This document shows positions 11,091 through 21,984 of a DNA stretch of 64,000 bases, in pieces. Positions within the stretch are counted from its first letter, which is position 1; the number at the start of each line of letters is the position of its first letter. The position numbers and the translations under genes were made by a program. The DNA comes from Euphorbia lathyris (lineage: Eukaryota > Streptophyta > Magnoliopsida > Malpighiales > Euphorbiaceae), in assembly GCF_963576675.1 (NCBI RefSeq), contig NC_088917.1, positions 75,254,610 through 75,318,609 on the forward strand, given 5' to 3'. Below the pieces are notes generated by a model. That model made no database searches. It was not told the origin of the DNA and was given only the letters and a program-made list of their open reading frames with translations.

Positions 11091-12269
11091 CATCTAAGTT
11101 CTTTTATAGTTAATTGATATTGTGTTCTCTTGATTGATATAATTATGGATTGTTGGGGCTTTGCTTTTATTATTTTGCTCTTGTTGTAATTTTGGAGCAA
11201 AAATTGAAGAAACGTCGAAATTGACAAATTGAAGAATTTATGGCGTGGGCATGCTTTAGAAAATTTTTAGTTGTCTAGTTTATATATTGTCTGCTGTTAT
11301 AAAATTGAAATGTGATTAAAATTATATATTAGCCTTAAATGTAAGTGTTACATTTAGGAACAATTGAGGGTAAATTGTACGAAAAGGGTCAATTATGTAA
11401 TAAAATCAATTTTGATTTTACTACATAAAGATATGTAATTTTATTAATTACATGTTCAATTTTATCCAATCCATAATTATACCAATAAGATTAGATAAAT
11501 GCTAAGATTGATCACCACAAGGCATGTTATTGCATAATGTGCAAACATTAAATAATAAATTGAATTAAGTGTTAATTCAAGATAAATTTCTTTTTATGCA
11601 AAATTGCATGTTAGAAATTGAAATTGGTTAATGTGCAAAGTGAGACCTTAAGTTAAATTTAATTTAACTGCAAGACCAGAAATCTTCCAAATAAATATTA
11701 AATCCGATAAAGATACAAGAATTGTATCGAGGCTCTCCACTGGTGCATTAATACACAAATGGTTTGTGTGATTAGTGTGAAAGTTAATTGCCATTGAATT
11801 AATTTGTGGTTTATGTTAGGCAATTAACATTGTAATAATGCCAATGTGAAGCTGAACAATGTTGATTCGGGCTTAATATAATCTGTTGATCTAGTAGGTT
11901 GGATTTATCTAGTGTGGAAATCCAATAATGTCAAAGGAAAACTGAGGATTAAAACACTAGAAGCTAGAAAAGTATTAAATTGAATTTCACAGCATAATGC
12001 AAGGTGATTGACAAGTGTTGTCAACTTATGAATTTATTAGTTGTCCCAATAATACCAATGTGAAGTTGAGGGATAAGCTAATATAATTTATAAGAATTCG
12101 ATTTACCCACTAGTAATTCATTCCAAAGAATTATCGTTTCCAATTTGGAAGTATAGGATTCGCCAAATTAGTGGGAAACCATTATGATAAAAGTCCATGT
12201 CATATTGGTTCGTTTAATTCACCTTAAATATATAACTGACTATCAATCTTTATTTTCTGCAGTTACTCT
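11091..12269 (+). other. long untranslated leader of the copia element
   Basis: About 1.2 kb of AT-rich sequence with no ORF of note, between the primer site and the gag ATG. Motifs such as GCCAATGTGAAG recur loosely (near 11840 and 12056). No gene recognised. Confidence 0.6.
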
Positions 12270-12624
12270 TTGATTCCAAACATGTTATCAACACCTCTGC
12301 AATCGATATTAGACCGTAATAGGCTCACATGGCCGAATTATGTGGACTGGCTAAGAAACCTTAAGGTTGTGTTAACTCAGCAACGTTTGTTATATGTAAT
12401 TCTAAAGCCTAAGCCTGCATGCCCTAAAGAGGATGCAACAAAGGCTTTACATGAGACATATGATAAATGGGTAGATGATGATACCCAGGCCAAATGCTAT
12501 ATTATTGCTTCTATGGATAATGAATTACAGAAGCATTATGAGAATATAGCAACATCTTTTGAAATCTTATCGGGCTTAAAAGACCTGTATGGTGAGACCA
12601 GCAGGACTATGAGATATAAGATAT
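12270..12624 (+). pseudogene. gag: copia gag, 5' part, cut by the Tat-like insertion
   Basis: The frame opens MIPNMLSTPLQSILDRNRLT and contains the NYVDWLRNLKVVL block, typical of the copia gag N-terminus (retrotransposon gag family of the DUF4219/UBN2 type). It runs in frame to the GATAT duplication at 12620-12624, where the Tat-like LTR begins. The continuation lies at 19808. The insertion separates the gag halves by 7.2 kb. Confidence 0.88.
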
Positions 12625-13433
12625 TGATAACAGGTAGTGAAATTCTGATCAACGTCCGTCCCTGTGGGGGCGTCGTTGGGTTCGACGGGGGGAAGCTCCG
12701 ATGCCAAAGTCAGTAAGGAAGAACAAGAGAGCAAACTGAATTGACAAAGGGTAAGTAAAAGTGTACCTTGATAGCCTAGGGATGTAGGCTATATATAGCT
12801 AGGAAGTCGTAACCTTCAGCAACTAGAAGGTCTCCATTAATGCTCCATTAATGGCGGTTACTGGTTACCTTTAAGCTGGCGGTTACTGGTTACCTTTAAC
12901 CTGGCGGTTAGCTAATTGATAGCTCATTAATGGTCTTTATGGCCGAGTCGGCGGTTAGCCGTTACTGTGATGAATCAGGTGAAAGAGGAGATTCGCCTCA
13001 TAGGTTCGCCAGCGGATCTCACTGAGCTGAACCGTGGAGATCCGCCATCCGGTTCTTCTTGCGGCGTTCTCAAAGTGAATATCCCTTTTGGTCCTTGGGA
13101 TAATATTCTGTCAGTAAGATGAATATCCCTTTTCGTATTCTTTGATCCGTCAAAGCGTATGTACGCTCTCCTTGAGAGCTATGGCGGGTCTCCGCTACTC
13201 ACTCTCATCAGGCGTATCTCGTTATGGCGTATCTCGCCATGGTCCACGTGGCGTGGCATAATGCTAGAGACTCCTTCCTTTTCCTCATTATTTGCATATT
13301 CTCCCCTGCATTAATTATCATTAATTCCACATTAATCATGTATAAATATCTCTTTTAGAAGGAATAATGGTTTGCCATTATTTCTATTAATTTTCCCTTA
13401 TTCCTTATTCAAGAATAATTTGGGTTGTTATCA
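12625..13433 (-). repeat. 3' LTR of the Tat-like element (809 bp)
   Basis: Perfect 8 bp inverted ends TGATAACA/TGTTATCA. It contains a 25 bp tandem block (GGCGGTTACTGGTTACCTTT..., about 12852-12910, two and a half copies) and several GGCGGATC-like words. Length equals the partner at 18994. Confidence 0.93.
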
Positions 13434-13450
13434 GAAGCCCCCCCTAAAGG
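13434..13450 (-). promoter_or_regulatory. polypurine tract
   Basis: The minus strand reads CTTTAGGGGGGGCTTC immediately before the 3' LTR. Position and G-run fit the plus-strand primer of a gypsy element. Confidence 0.6.
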
Positions 13451-13885
13451 TATAAAAAGCTCTTTAGGGCTGTCTAAATGGTGTTTTATTTTTCTATCTT
13501 GGAGGAAAGTGGACCCGCCCTAGATGGGGGATCATATATGGAAATGATGCGCCTTTTGGTGCTTCCTTATGCGGGATCTTATGAACAAGATCCGCCCTAT
13601 GGGGGATCATATATGGATATGATACACTTTTAGGAGATTTTTCTTCTTCGTGGATAGGTGGCCAACCGTATCCATTGTTAGCCTCTAGGGGCTTCTTGAG
13701 AGTTATATTTCCTTTAGAAAGGAATAACCTGCCCTTTATGGGACCATTTGTTCCTACCCCATAGGATTATGATTCGCCTTTAGGGACTTATTTTCTTCAG
13801 TTCTGCCATATTGAGGAGAATGACCCGCCCTTAGGGATCAGTAAGAATGATCAGCCATTTAGGGACTTTTGTGCATTTTGTGGAG
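13451..13885. other. non-coding spacer of the Tat-like element
   Basis: No open frame of note. The word GATCCGCC and close variants recur several times (for example near 13514, 13589 and 13825), as in the LTRs and at 15060-15440. Confidence 0.5.
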
Positions 13886-14222
13886 GCGAGACTTTGTTAT
13901 TTCTATGATGAAGATGAGGATTCATTACTTTGATGAAAACGAGACTTCATTGTTTGGATAAAGACGAGGCTTCATTGATTGGATGAAGACGAGGCTTCAT
14001 TGATTGGATGAAGACGAGGCTTCATTATTTGGAGATGAAGACGAGGCTTTATTATTTGGAGATGAAGATGAGGCTTCATTACTTGGAGATGAAGACGAGG
14101 CTTCATTGATTGGATGAAGACGAGGCTTCATTGTTTGGAGATGAAGACGAGGCTTCATTATTTGGAGATGAAGACGAGGCTTCATTATTTGGAGATGAAG
14201 ACGAGGCTTCATTAGTTGGATG
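13886..14222. repeat. minisatellite, 25-30 bp unit, about 12 copies
   Basis: Repeats of GATGAAGACGAGGCTTCATT followed by a variable ATTTGGA or GATTG spacer. Units with ATTTGGA are about 27-30 bp and those with GATTG about 25 bp. GATGAAG and CTTCATT within each unit are partly complementary, so each unit can form a small hairpin. The minus strand is open for about 110 codons here only because of the repeat; I do not regard it as a gene. Confidence 0.85.
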
Positions 14223-14408
14223 AACCCTTTGCTTTCCAGAACTATGTTTACTAATGCATTATATCTTTTAGCAAGTAATTTTCTAGAATCTGGTTTAGGA
14301 TTTATCCGATTGTTTAGGGTAGGTGGCCAGCCGTACCCCAATATGTGAACCTTTGTGAAGGTTTAGAAGCTGTTCTATTCCTTCTAGAGGAAGTAAAGCT
14401 GCCTAGGG

Positions 14409-15046
14409 TAGGGGTGGGCAAAAAAACCGATCAAACCGGTAACCGAACCGAAAATCGGTAATCCGAACCGGAAAAAGCAGTTAACCGAACCGATGGTTTT
14501 CTTAATGGTTAAAAAAATAAATTGATATCGGTTTCGATTTCGGTTAGCATATTGAAAAACCGCGGTTAACGGTTAACCGAACCGTTTAATAAATATAATA
14601 AAAATTATTGGATTTATTTATAAATATGTGTCTGTTGTATGTATAACGAAATGGGGGAATCAAATTGACATTAAAGATCTTTAAAAAAAAATTGACATTA
14701 AAGAAATATAAAGAATAAAATTAAATATTAAATAGGACATTCTGATTGGTATAATAAACAAGTTGATGAATTGGCCAATTTAATTAAATGGACCAATATT
14801 GTTTATTATCTTAATATTAATAATAAATTGTGCACTAAGAAACTAATTATTTTCATCAACGTTTGCAAGTTGTAGAATTGGTTAAAACCGTTAACTGAAA
14901 AACCTAACCGAAATTAATGGTTAACCGTTGTATGGTTAACCGATTGTTATGGACCGGTTTAGGTTTGCATGGTTAAAAAACCGTTGGTAATGGTTCGGTT
15001 AATTTTTTACCTAATGGACCGGTTAACCGAACCGTGCCCACCCCTA
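14409..15046. mobile_element. hAT-type MITE
   Basis: Terminal inverted repeat TAGGGGTGGGCA...TGCCCACCCCTA with perfect 8 bp duplication GCCTAGGG (14401-14408 and 15047-15054). The subterminal regions are rich in AACCG/CGGTT words on both strands. 638 bp, no coding capacity. It inserted after the host Tat-like element, so it is the youngest layer here. Confidence 0.93.
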
Positions 15047-15054
15047 GCCTAGGG

Positions 15055-15569
15055 GATCAACTTGCTACCTATCTTTGAGGTGAAGCGATCCACCCGTAGG
15101 ACTTGTGAACCCTTCTTTGGGAAGGGAGTGAGAGAGTGTAAAGTCCTTGCGTCCAAGGAATGTTTTAACTCTTTCTCGAATGGTGATCATCTAAAGATGG
15201 ATCCGCCCATGAGAGTGTTCTCCTATCTTTGAGGAGAAAGTTGAGGGTGTAATGATCTCATGTTTGAGACGATTTTAACCCGCTTTTGATGGTGGTCAAT
15301 CCTTTTCCTGTCTTTGAGGAGAGAGTTGAGCTCATTTGAAAGCTCTTGAGGGTCTGTGCTTCTTATCTTTGTGGAAAGGGGATCCGCCGGTGGTGGGATC
15401 AATTGTCCTATCTTTGAGGTAATTGATCCGCCTGTGGAACTTTTCATTCGCCAGCCACTGGGCGTATATCAGCACTAAAAGCTAGGCAAATGAATATAAG
15501 AAGTATGGCGAGAAAGAATAAATTATAAAATGTAGGATACTATAACAGTTTAATGCACATATAAGAATA
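15055..15569. other. non-coding Tat-like interior
   Basis: No convincing coding frame. The sequence alternates short words such as CTATCTTTGAGG and GATCCGCC. A 74-codon minus frame (15223-15447) is repeat-derived. Confidence 0.4.
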
Positions 15570-16260
15570 TGTAAAAATACTGATTTTTAGGCCCATGGTT
15601 CCGTCTTTTCTGAGCAACTAGAACCGCATCCTCAATGATGTTTAACTTATGAGTAATCATATCTGGGCTTACTCCTGTGGGGATCTCATTCTCCTATGTA
15701 AATACGCTTTCAGACTCAATGAGAACTTTTTTAACATCCTCTTTAATCTCAAGTTTTAATCCTTTGGCGATCCGCACCCGCCTTCCATCAGCAATAAGGA
15801 GCGTTTCTATGTCGCCCAAAGCTGTAGTGACAAGTTAATATTTCTCACCTTCGTCCTCTTTGGATTGTGGGCGGATTGATAGTGACGCCGAGTATAAGTC
15901 TCTTTAGCCACCTTTTGGTTCCCGCTAATCATTACTCCTCCTTTGCTGGTGGGAATGTACATTGTCAGATGACGGATGGAAATTAGGGCTGCAACCTCTG
16001 GCCCTTGGTCTGGATAGTGTGACCCGTCACTCCAATGATGTCAACAATGGTTGTTTCTATTTGGATCGGATCAACCTTTAATTTGGCGAATGCACCTTTG
16101 GTGATGACATTGCGAGAACTGCCCGTGTCTTTACTCGCTTTATTTTATCTCCCATCCTTGAATCACCATTGTTACTACCAATGCATCTGTATGTGGAGAG
16201 ATTACTGGACCTGTTTCTGCAAAGGAGCAATGGAGGGATGTTTTATCTAGAGCGGATATT
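15570..16260 (-). pseudogene. Tat-like protease and linker remnant
   Basis: On the minus strand, broken frames show a protease active-site block with DTGSS near 16120, followed by NVITKGAFAKL and a VTG flap-like segment. Further along (15740-15840) is a block like the gypsy protease-RT linker. Stops and frameshifts interrupt it, so it is a relic. The assignment rests on a few motifs read by eye. Confidence 0.55.
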
Positions 16261-16779
16261 TTTGCTTTTTTCACGGGTGGCTGATACACTGGTTCATCTT
16301 CTATGACATTAATGACACTTTTGAATTTATTTTTGGGATCTGTCTTCTGCTTGTCATCTTGTTATTTGTTATTTTGGACAAAGCTATCTAGTTTGCCAGC
16401 TCCCAGCAAGCTTCAGTGTGGTGGCCAACCTGTAGTACGCTTTGGCGTTTCTTCCAACGGTTACATGCTCCCCTCCTTTGGGTTCGGGATATGTAATGTC
16501 CCGCTTATATTGGTTCTTTTCTTTTATATTGTGGCAAGTTGGAAGCTTTAAACATTCTGTCCGCTTCGTACCCCAGGATCCGTGCTGTGAATGGCGAATT
16601 CATGTTAACTTGATGGCGTACCTTTCTGCATTGTTCTCTTGTCTATATAGAGCGGTATGCCCTCGTCTTTCAATCTCATCATCCGTGTGTTCAATGTTGA
16701 ATCGTGATGGTAAATCCGGCTCTTGATCATGATCATGTTGAGGTTATGCTTGGCGCTATGGTTTAACGCGGATGGATGT

Positions 16780-17230
16780 TGTCACAACCGTGGGAGCCAT
16801 TTTATCTAGCTTCGAATATCTTGTCTCCGCATCCTTCAACATTTTGCTAACATAATAGATGGAGAACTGCTGACGTTCTTCTTCTTGAATAACCACGGTG
16901 CACATAGCTTTATCCATAACAGATTGATGCAAGTGCAGGTCTCCCCTTCAGATTGGTCTGCTCATCAAGGGTGGTTCTGCTAGGAATTGTTTTATACATT
17001 GATATGTTTGTTGACAATCTTTCTAGTATAATGATCCGCCCGTTCAACCTCTGGATCTTTCTCACCCATTGTGGGGTTTTCATTTAGGCGCTCTTTTTCA
17101 CCTTTTTCCTCGCATGGCTTTTATTTAGGCGCTCTTTTCACCTTTTTCCTCGCAAGGTTTTTATTTTATCTGGATTTGCTCTAACTCCTTTTTGGCCAAT
17201 GACATAGTCAAGGAATTTTTCTGAAGTGAC
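16780..17230 (-). pseudogene. Tat-like RT thumb and RNase H remnants
   Basis: Minus-strand reading of 16790-16920 gives an RNase H-like stretch containing IYYVSKMLKDAETRYSKLDK, and 17175-17225 gives FLDYVIGQKGVRANPDKIKT, like the end of the RT domain. RT then RNase H is the normal order, but both lie upstream of the protease block at 16120, whereas protease should come first. The element interior has therefore been shuffled. A 37 bp direct duplication (17080-17165, TTTTCACCTTTTTCCTCGCA) lies between. Confidence 0.55.
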
Positions 17231-18973
17231 TCTGCATATACACTTCTTTGGATTGAGCTTTATTTTTCATATCAGTGTTTGCACTGGTTGTAGTATTAGC
17301 AACTCCCTTGTACCTGTGGGTTAGCACTGAAAGAACTCCAGAAGTGGGGCATGCTATGTCCATTATTAAAAGATTGTGGTAAGTCATAAAAGCTATATTC
17401 ACTTACCTTGGGGATCAATGGCTTGATCCATGGAACATACTTCATAGCAAAAGACTGTTTGCATTGGCCTTGTTGGCAAATATCATGTATGATGCAATTC
17501 TCTTTATGGAATTTTTAGTTCATCTTGGAATCAACTTAATAATTCCTTCACGTTGATCCCTGACTCTAGAATGAGCTTAGTCAAAGGATAAAACCGAGTA
17601 AATATTATATGTCAAACAAATTCATAATAGAATTTTAATCGTGCTTGTTTTAATAATAATATCACGTATAATGGTCATAACCATAAAGATTGCTACTGCA
17701 CATGAATATCATAATGAATTCTTAATAAATAACCATAATGAGAATGGTTTAAGAATAATGTCTTTTTGTATTTCAATGCGCATTAATATCCAAGATAGCA
17801 TATTTATTTTAAACGTCATAAAAGTTATGGCATTCTATGTTGGGTAAGATATCTTACATAGTTTCTATTTACTTGCAATTAATATTGTGCATCCATACAT
17901 TAATGGCATTCAGAGATCATTAAAGCCTCATTTGAATGAGGTGTAATTAAAGAAAGGTAAGTGATGATTTAATAATATAGTTATATATAAAATTACTCTT
18001 ATATCATTTCATTTGTACGAATAAAATAAAAGAGAAATGGTAATTCTGGAAGAAAAATACATGTACCATGATTCTCCTCCAATTTGGAGTGTAAGGAAAA
18101 TTACTCAAAATCCACTCTCACCTACCTTCACATACAATCCTCCAATCTTTAAGGAATTCTCATGTATATCCTAAGAATTTTGCATAAATTAATATTCTGA
18201 TCCGAAACCGACACTTGCACTATTTTGTAGTTAGCTCAGGACATGAAAGTTTTGTTTATCCGATTTGGTAATTCAAAACAATATTCAAAAATATGAATTT
18301 CTGATATTAAAAGTACTATATAGGAGAAAAGCCATATATAGATGATGAATTGTACAAGGAAAAACCAAATATGATTTTTTTGTAATTTCTTCTAATAGTT
18401 ATATGCATGTTCATCCAAAAGACTGACCAGATCTAAATCATTTGTAATTACATGAGCCCTTTTATGATATTTTAATATCAAATGACAAAATCACATTGAA
18501 TGGATGAATTTTTTGCAAATCCCAAGATTACGGGTCTTATACATGCGTTTTGTACTAATTCAATGATAATATCATATTATACTTGTCATGCATAAAAATA
18601 TGAGGGCATAGTAAGCATGCAAGATTTAATGAAAGATTTGTGTCCATGACTTCATCTTTCATAGTTTATTAGATTTATCATAATAACATGTAATGATATT
18701 CATAGCACTTGATAAAGGTAAGAAATTTCAATTTTCTTTAATTAAAAATGGAATAAGAAAGAGTAGGAAACTTATCTTTTTCATCATAAAATTCCATATT
18801 TAATGTAGAAAACTCTTTCCCACCAATATACGGAGAACTGTATCTTTGGATAGATTTGTTGTACTCATTGAGCCAAAGTTTGAGATTGTGATTTCTATTC
18901 TATTGACTCCATTGTTTTGTTCTTTGTGAAACTCTATACAATCAAGATTTTGTGATCTTCTGTTTGTTGGAGA
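17231..18973. other. AT-rich non-coding interior and leader of the Tat-like element
   Basis: No open frame longer than about 75 codons and no recognised domain. It occupies the place where gag would be in an autonomous relative, so gag has been lost or replaced. Confidence 0.5.
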
Positions 18974-18991
18974 TCCACGTTCACCGCACCA
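18974..18991 (-). promoter_or_regulatory. primer binding site, complementary to tRNA-Phe
   Basis: The minus strand reads TGGTGCGGTGAACGTGGA, two bases from the LTR. It is the same site as at 1001-1018 with one G-to-A change. Confidence 0.75.
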
Positions 18992-18993
18992 AT

Positions 18994-19802
18994 TGATAAC
19001 AGGTAGTGAAATTCTGATCAACGTCCGTCCCTGTAGGGGCGTCGTTGGGTTCGACAGGGGGAAGCTCCGATGCCAAAGTCAGTAAGAAAGAACAAGAGAG
19101 CAAACTGAATTGACAAAGGGTAAGTAAAAGTGTACCTTGATAGCCTAGGGATGTAGGCTATATATAGCTAGGAAGTCGTAACCTTCAGCAACTAGAAGGT
19201 CTCCATTAATGCTCCATTAATGGCGGTTACTGGTTACATTTAAGCTGGCAGTTACTGGTTACCTTTAACCTGACGGTTAGCTAATTGAAAACTCATTAAT
19301 GGTCTTTATGGCCGAGTCGGCGGTTAGCCGTTACTGTGATGAATCAGGTGAAAGAGGAGATTCGCCTCATAGGTTCGCCAGCGAATCTCACTGAGCTGAA
19401 CCGTGGAGATCTGCCATCCGGTTCTTCTTGCGGCGTTCTCAAGGTGAATATCCCTTTTGGTCCTTGGGATAATATTCTGTCAGTAAGATGAATATCCCTT
19501 TTCGTATTCTTTGATCCGTCAAGGCGTATGTACGCTCTCCTTGAGAGCTATGGCGGGTCTCCGCTACTCGCTCTCATCGGGCGTATCTCGTTATGGCGTA
19601 TCTCGCCATGGTCCACGTGGGGTGGCATAATGCTAGAGACTCCTTCCTTTTCCTTATTATTTGCATATTCTCCCCTGCATTAATTATCATTAATTCCACA
19701 TTAATCATGTATAAATATCTCTTTTAGAAGGAATAATGGTTTGCCATTATTTCTATTAATTTTCCCTTATTCCTTATTTAAGAATAATTTGGGTTGTTAT
19801 CA
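18994..19802 (-). repeat. 5' LTR of the Tat-like element (809 bp)
   Basis: Same length and ends as 12625-13433, with a small number of scattered differences (roughly two per cent by eye), followed by GATAT at 19803-19807 and then the continuing copia gag. Confidence 0.93.
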
Positions 19803-19807
19803 GATAT

Positions 19808-21040
19808 CAAGTAAGCTCTTTAGGATGAAGATGAAAGAAAGCCAAAATGTTTCTAATCATGTTGGAGAAATGATCCATTTAATCCAATCTTTGAAAATTT
19901 TGGATTTTGCAATGGCTCATGAACTCCAAATTGATCTTGTGCTTTCTTTACTCCCACGTTCATATGGAGGTTTTGTTTCAAAATTCCAATTAAACAAAGT
20001 GGAGTGTACTTTGGCCCAGTTACTGCAGAATCGGGTTGTTCACCAACAGAATGTGGTGGACATAGATAAAAAGAAAGATGACGTTGTAATAGTGGCTGCA
20101 TCTTCTTTTAAAAGGAAGGGTAAGACCCAACCTAAAAAGAAGAAAAAGAAAGTTCAAAAGACCACTAATACAAGTCCATAATTTGTGAGGCCAAAAGCCT
20201 CAACACAACTTAAGAGTGCTGTTACGCAGGGATGTTTCCAATGTGGAATGGAAGGTCACTTTAAGAGAAATTGCCCAAGCTTTCTAAAAAGTTTAGAGAA
20301 GGGTAAGGGTGCAGCTTTTGCATCAGGTATTTCTCTTAATAATTATTTAAATGTTGATTTAAATAATGATCTTTCTTATAACTCATCTAATGCCTGGATT
20401 TTAGACACTGGAGCAACTTCTCATATTTGTTCCTATGTTCAGGATCTGGCAAATAGAAGGTTGTTGGAAGATGGTGAAGTGGAACTCACACTGGGAAATG
20501 GTGCAAGGGTTGCAGCCAGGGCAGTGGGAGATATTTCACTTATGTTAGACCATCATGTTTTGTTATTGAAAGATGTATTGTATATACCAGGAACATATAA
20601 GAATGTAATATCTGTATCTAGTTTGACAAAAAGGAATTATGAATTCCGATTTTGTAATAAAGCTTGTACAATATATTTTGATAATGTGATTATCGGTTCT
20701 GGTGTTTTACATCGTGGTTTATTTTATATTGATAAAAATATACCAAATAACAAAAATGAAAATAAGCAAGTTTTGCTTGGCAACCTAAAAGAGATGAATA
20801 ATAATTCCACTGATAAACAATCAGAATTTAATTCAAAATATTTATGGCATCTCCATCTAGGACATATGTCTAGTAATAGACTCACTAAGTTGGATAAGAT
20901 GGGAATTTTGAATCTAAATTCTCAATCTGATTATTCAACATGTGAATCATATTTACAGGGAAAAATGACTAGAAAACCATTTGTGGGACAAATGAAGAGA
21001 GCCAATGAAATATTAGAATTAATACATTCTGATGCGGGCC
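19808..21040 (+). pseudogene. gag-pol: copia gag 3' part, zinc knuckle, protease, integrase N-terminal zone
   Basis: Continues the gag frame broken at 12624: a UBN2-type block, then a lysine-rich stretch, an in-frame TAA at 20179-20181, then a CX2CX4HX4C knuckle (CFQCGMEGHFKRNC) near 20238. The protease motif LDTGATSH is near 20403. The GAG-pre-integrase block WHLHLGHMSSNRL is near 20845. At about 21033 the frame is lost where the integrase core should begin, through a small indel, and the frame stops at 21052-21054. Confidence 0.88.
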
Positions 21041-21984
21041 ATTTAGTGAAATAGCTCGTGGAGGTTATCACTACTTCGTAACCTTTATTGATGATAAATC
21101 AAGATATGGTTATTTGTATTTAATGAAATACAAATATGAAGTTTTTGAAAAATTCAAAGAATTCAAAGCCGAAGTAGAAAATCAAATTGGGAAAAATATT
21201 AAATCACTAAGGTCGGACCGAGGTGGTGAATATATGAGTACTGAATTTGATGATTTCCTCAAGGAAAATGGAATTATCTCTGAACTCACTCCTCCTTACA
21301 CACCACAACTAAATGGAGTGTCTGAAAGGAGGAATCGAACTTTGTTGGACATGGTTCGATCGATGATGAGTTATACTGATTTGCCTATCTCATTCTGGGG
21401 ATATGCAATTGAGACAGCACTTTACATCCTCAACCGTGTTCCTTCTAAATCTGTTTCTACCACACCATATGAAATATGGACTAGAAGGGCACCAATTTTG
21501 AATCATGTTAAAATTTGGGGTTGCCCTGCTTATATTAAAAAGCAGAAAACAGAAAAATTAGAGGAACGGTCTACGAAAGGCCGATTTTTTGGATACCCTA
21601 AATCAAAAGGATCTATGGGTTATTATTTCTATCTCCCTGATGAACAAATTGTTACTATCAGTAGGGATGCCATTTTTCTTGAGAAACAGTTTCTGCAAGA
21701 AGGTGGTAAAGGTAGAAAGATTTTATTGGATGAGGAATCATCTAATAAAGAAATCCAACATGCCGAACCAATACAAATTGATCAGCCAGTTGAGCCTACC
21801 AAAACAACAGATATCATCACTCCAACTCTTAGGAGGTCTGAAAGGGTTTCACATCTTCCTGATAGGTATGGTTTAATTGCTGACCACGAACAAGCGTTAT
21901 TTGTTTTTGGTAGTACTGACCATCCTGATGATCCAATTACTTATGAAGAAGCAGTATGTGATACTGACTCTTCTAAGTGGTTAG
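21041..21984 (+). pseudogene. pol: copia integrase core, interrupted at its 3' end
   Basis: The catalytic pattern is visible: an Asp in FVTFIDDKSRYGYLY, an Asp in RSDRGGEYMS, and the Glu of NGVSERRNRTLLDM. The domain would insert the cDNA into chromosomes. The frame (mod-3 class of 21114) differs from gag-protease, confirming the indel near 21033. At 21985 it is cut by the SIRE-type solo LTR and resumes at 23293. The preceding GTTAG is the target duplication. Confidence 0.9.

Larger units (their letters stand above)
12625..19802 (-). mobile_element. rearranged, non-coding Tat-like gypsy element
   Basis: Two 809 bp LTRs with TGATAACA...TGTTATCA ends, a 5 bp duplication GATAT on both sides (12620-12624 and 19803-19807), a tRNA-Phe-type primer site inside the right LTR and a purine-rich tract inside the left LTR. 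Orientation is therefore minus. The 5.56 kb interior has no long ORF. It holds a 25-30 bp minisatellite, a hAT MITE and decayed protease, RT and RNase H blocks in the wrong order. It was probably mobilised by enzymes from a relative such as the element at 1-1532. Confidence 0.92.

Noticed and set aside
13997..14341. 114-codon minus-strand frame with repeated MKPRLHLQ
   Set aside because: Produced by the minisatellite; no domain, no start context.
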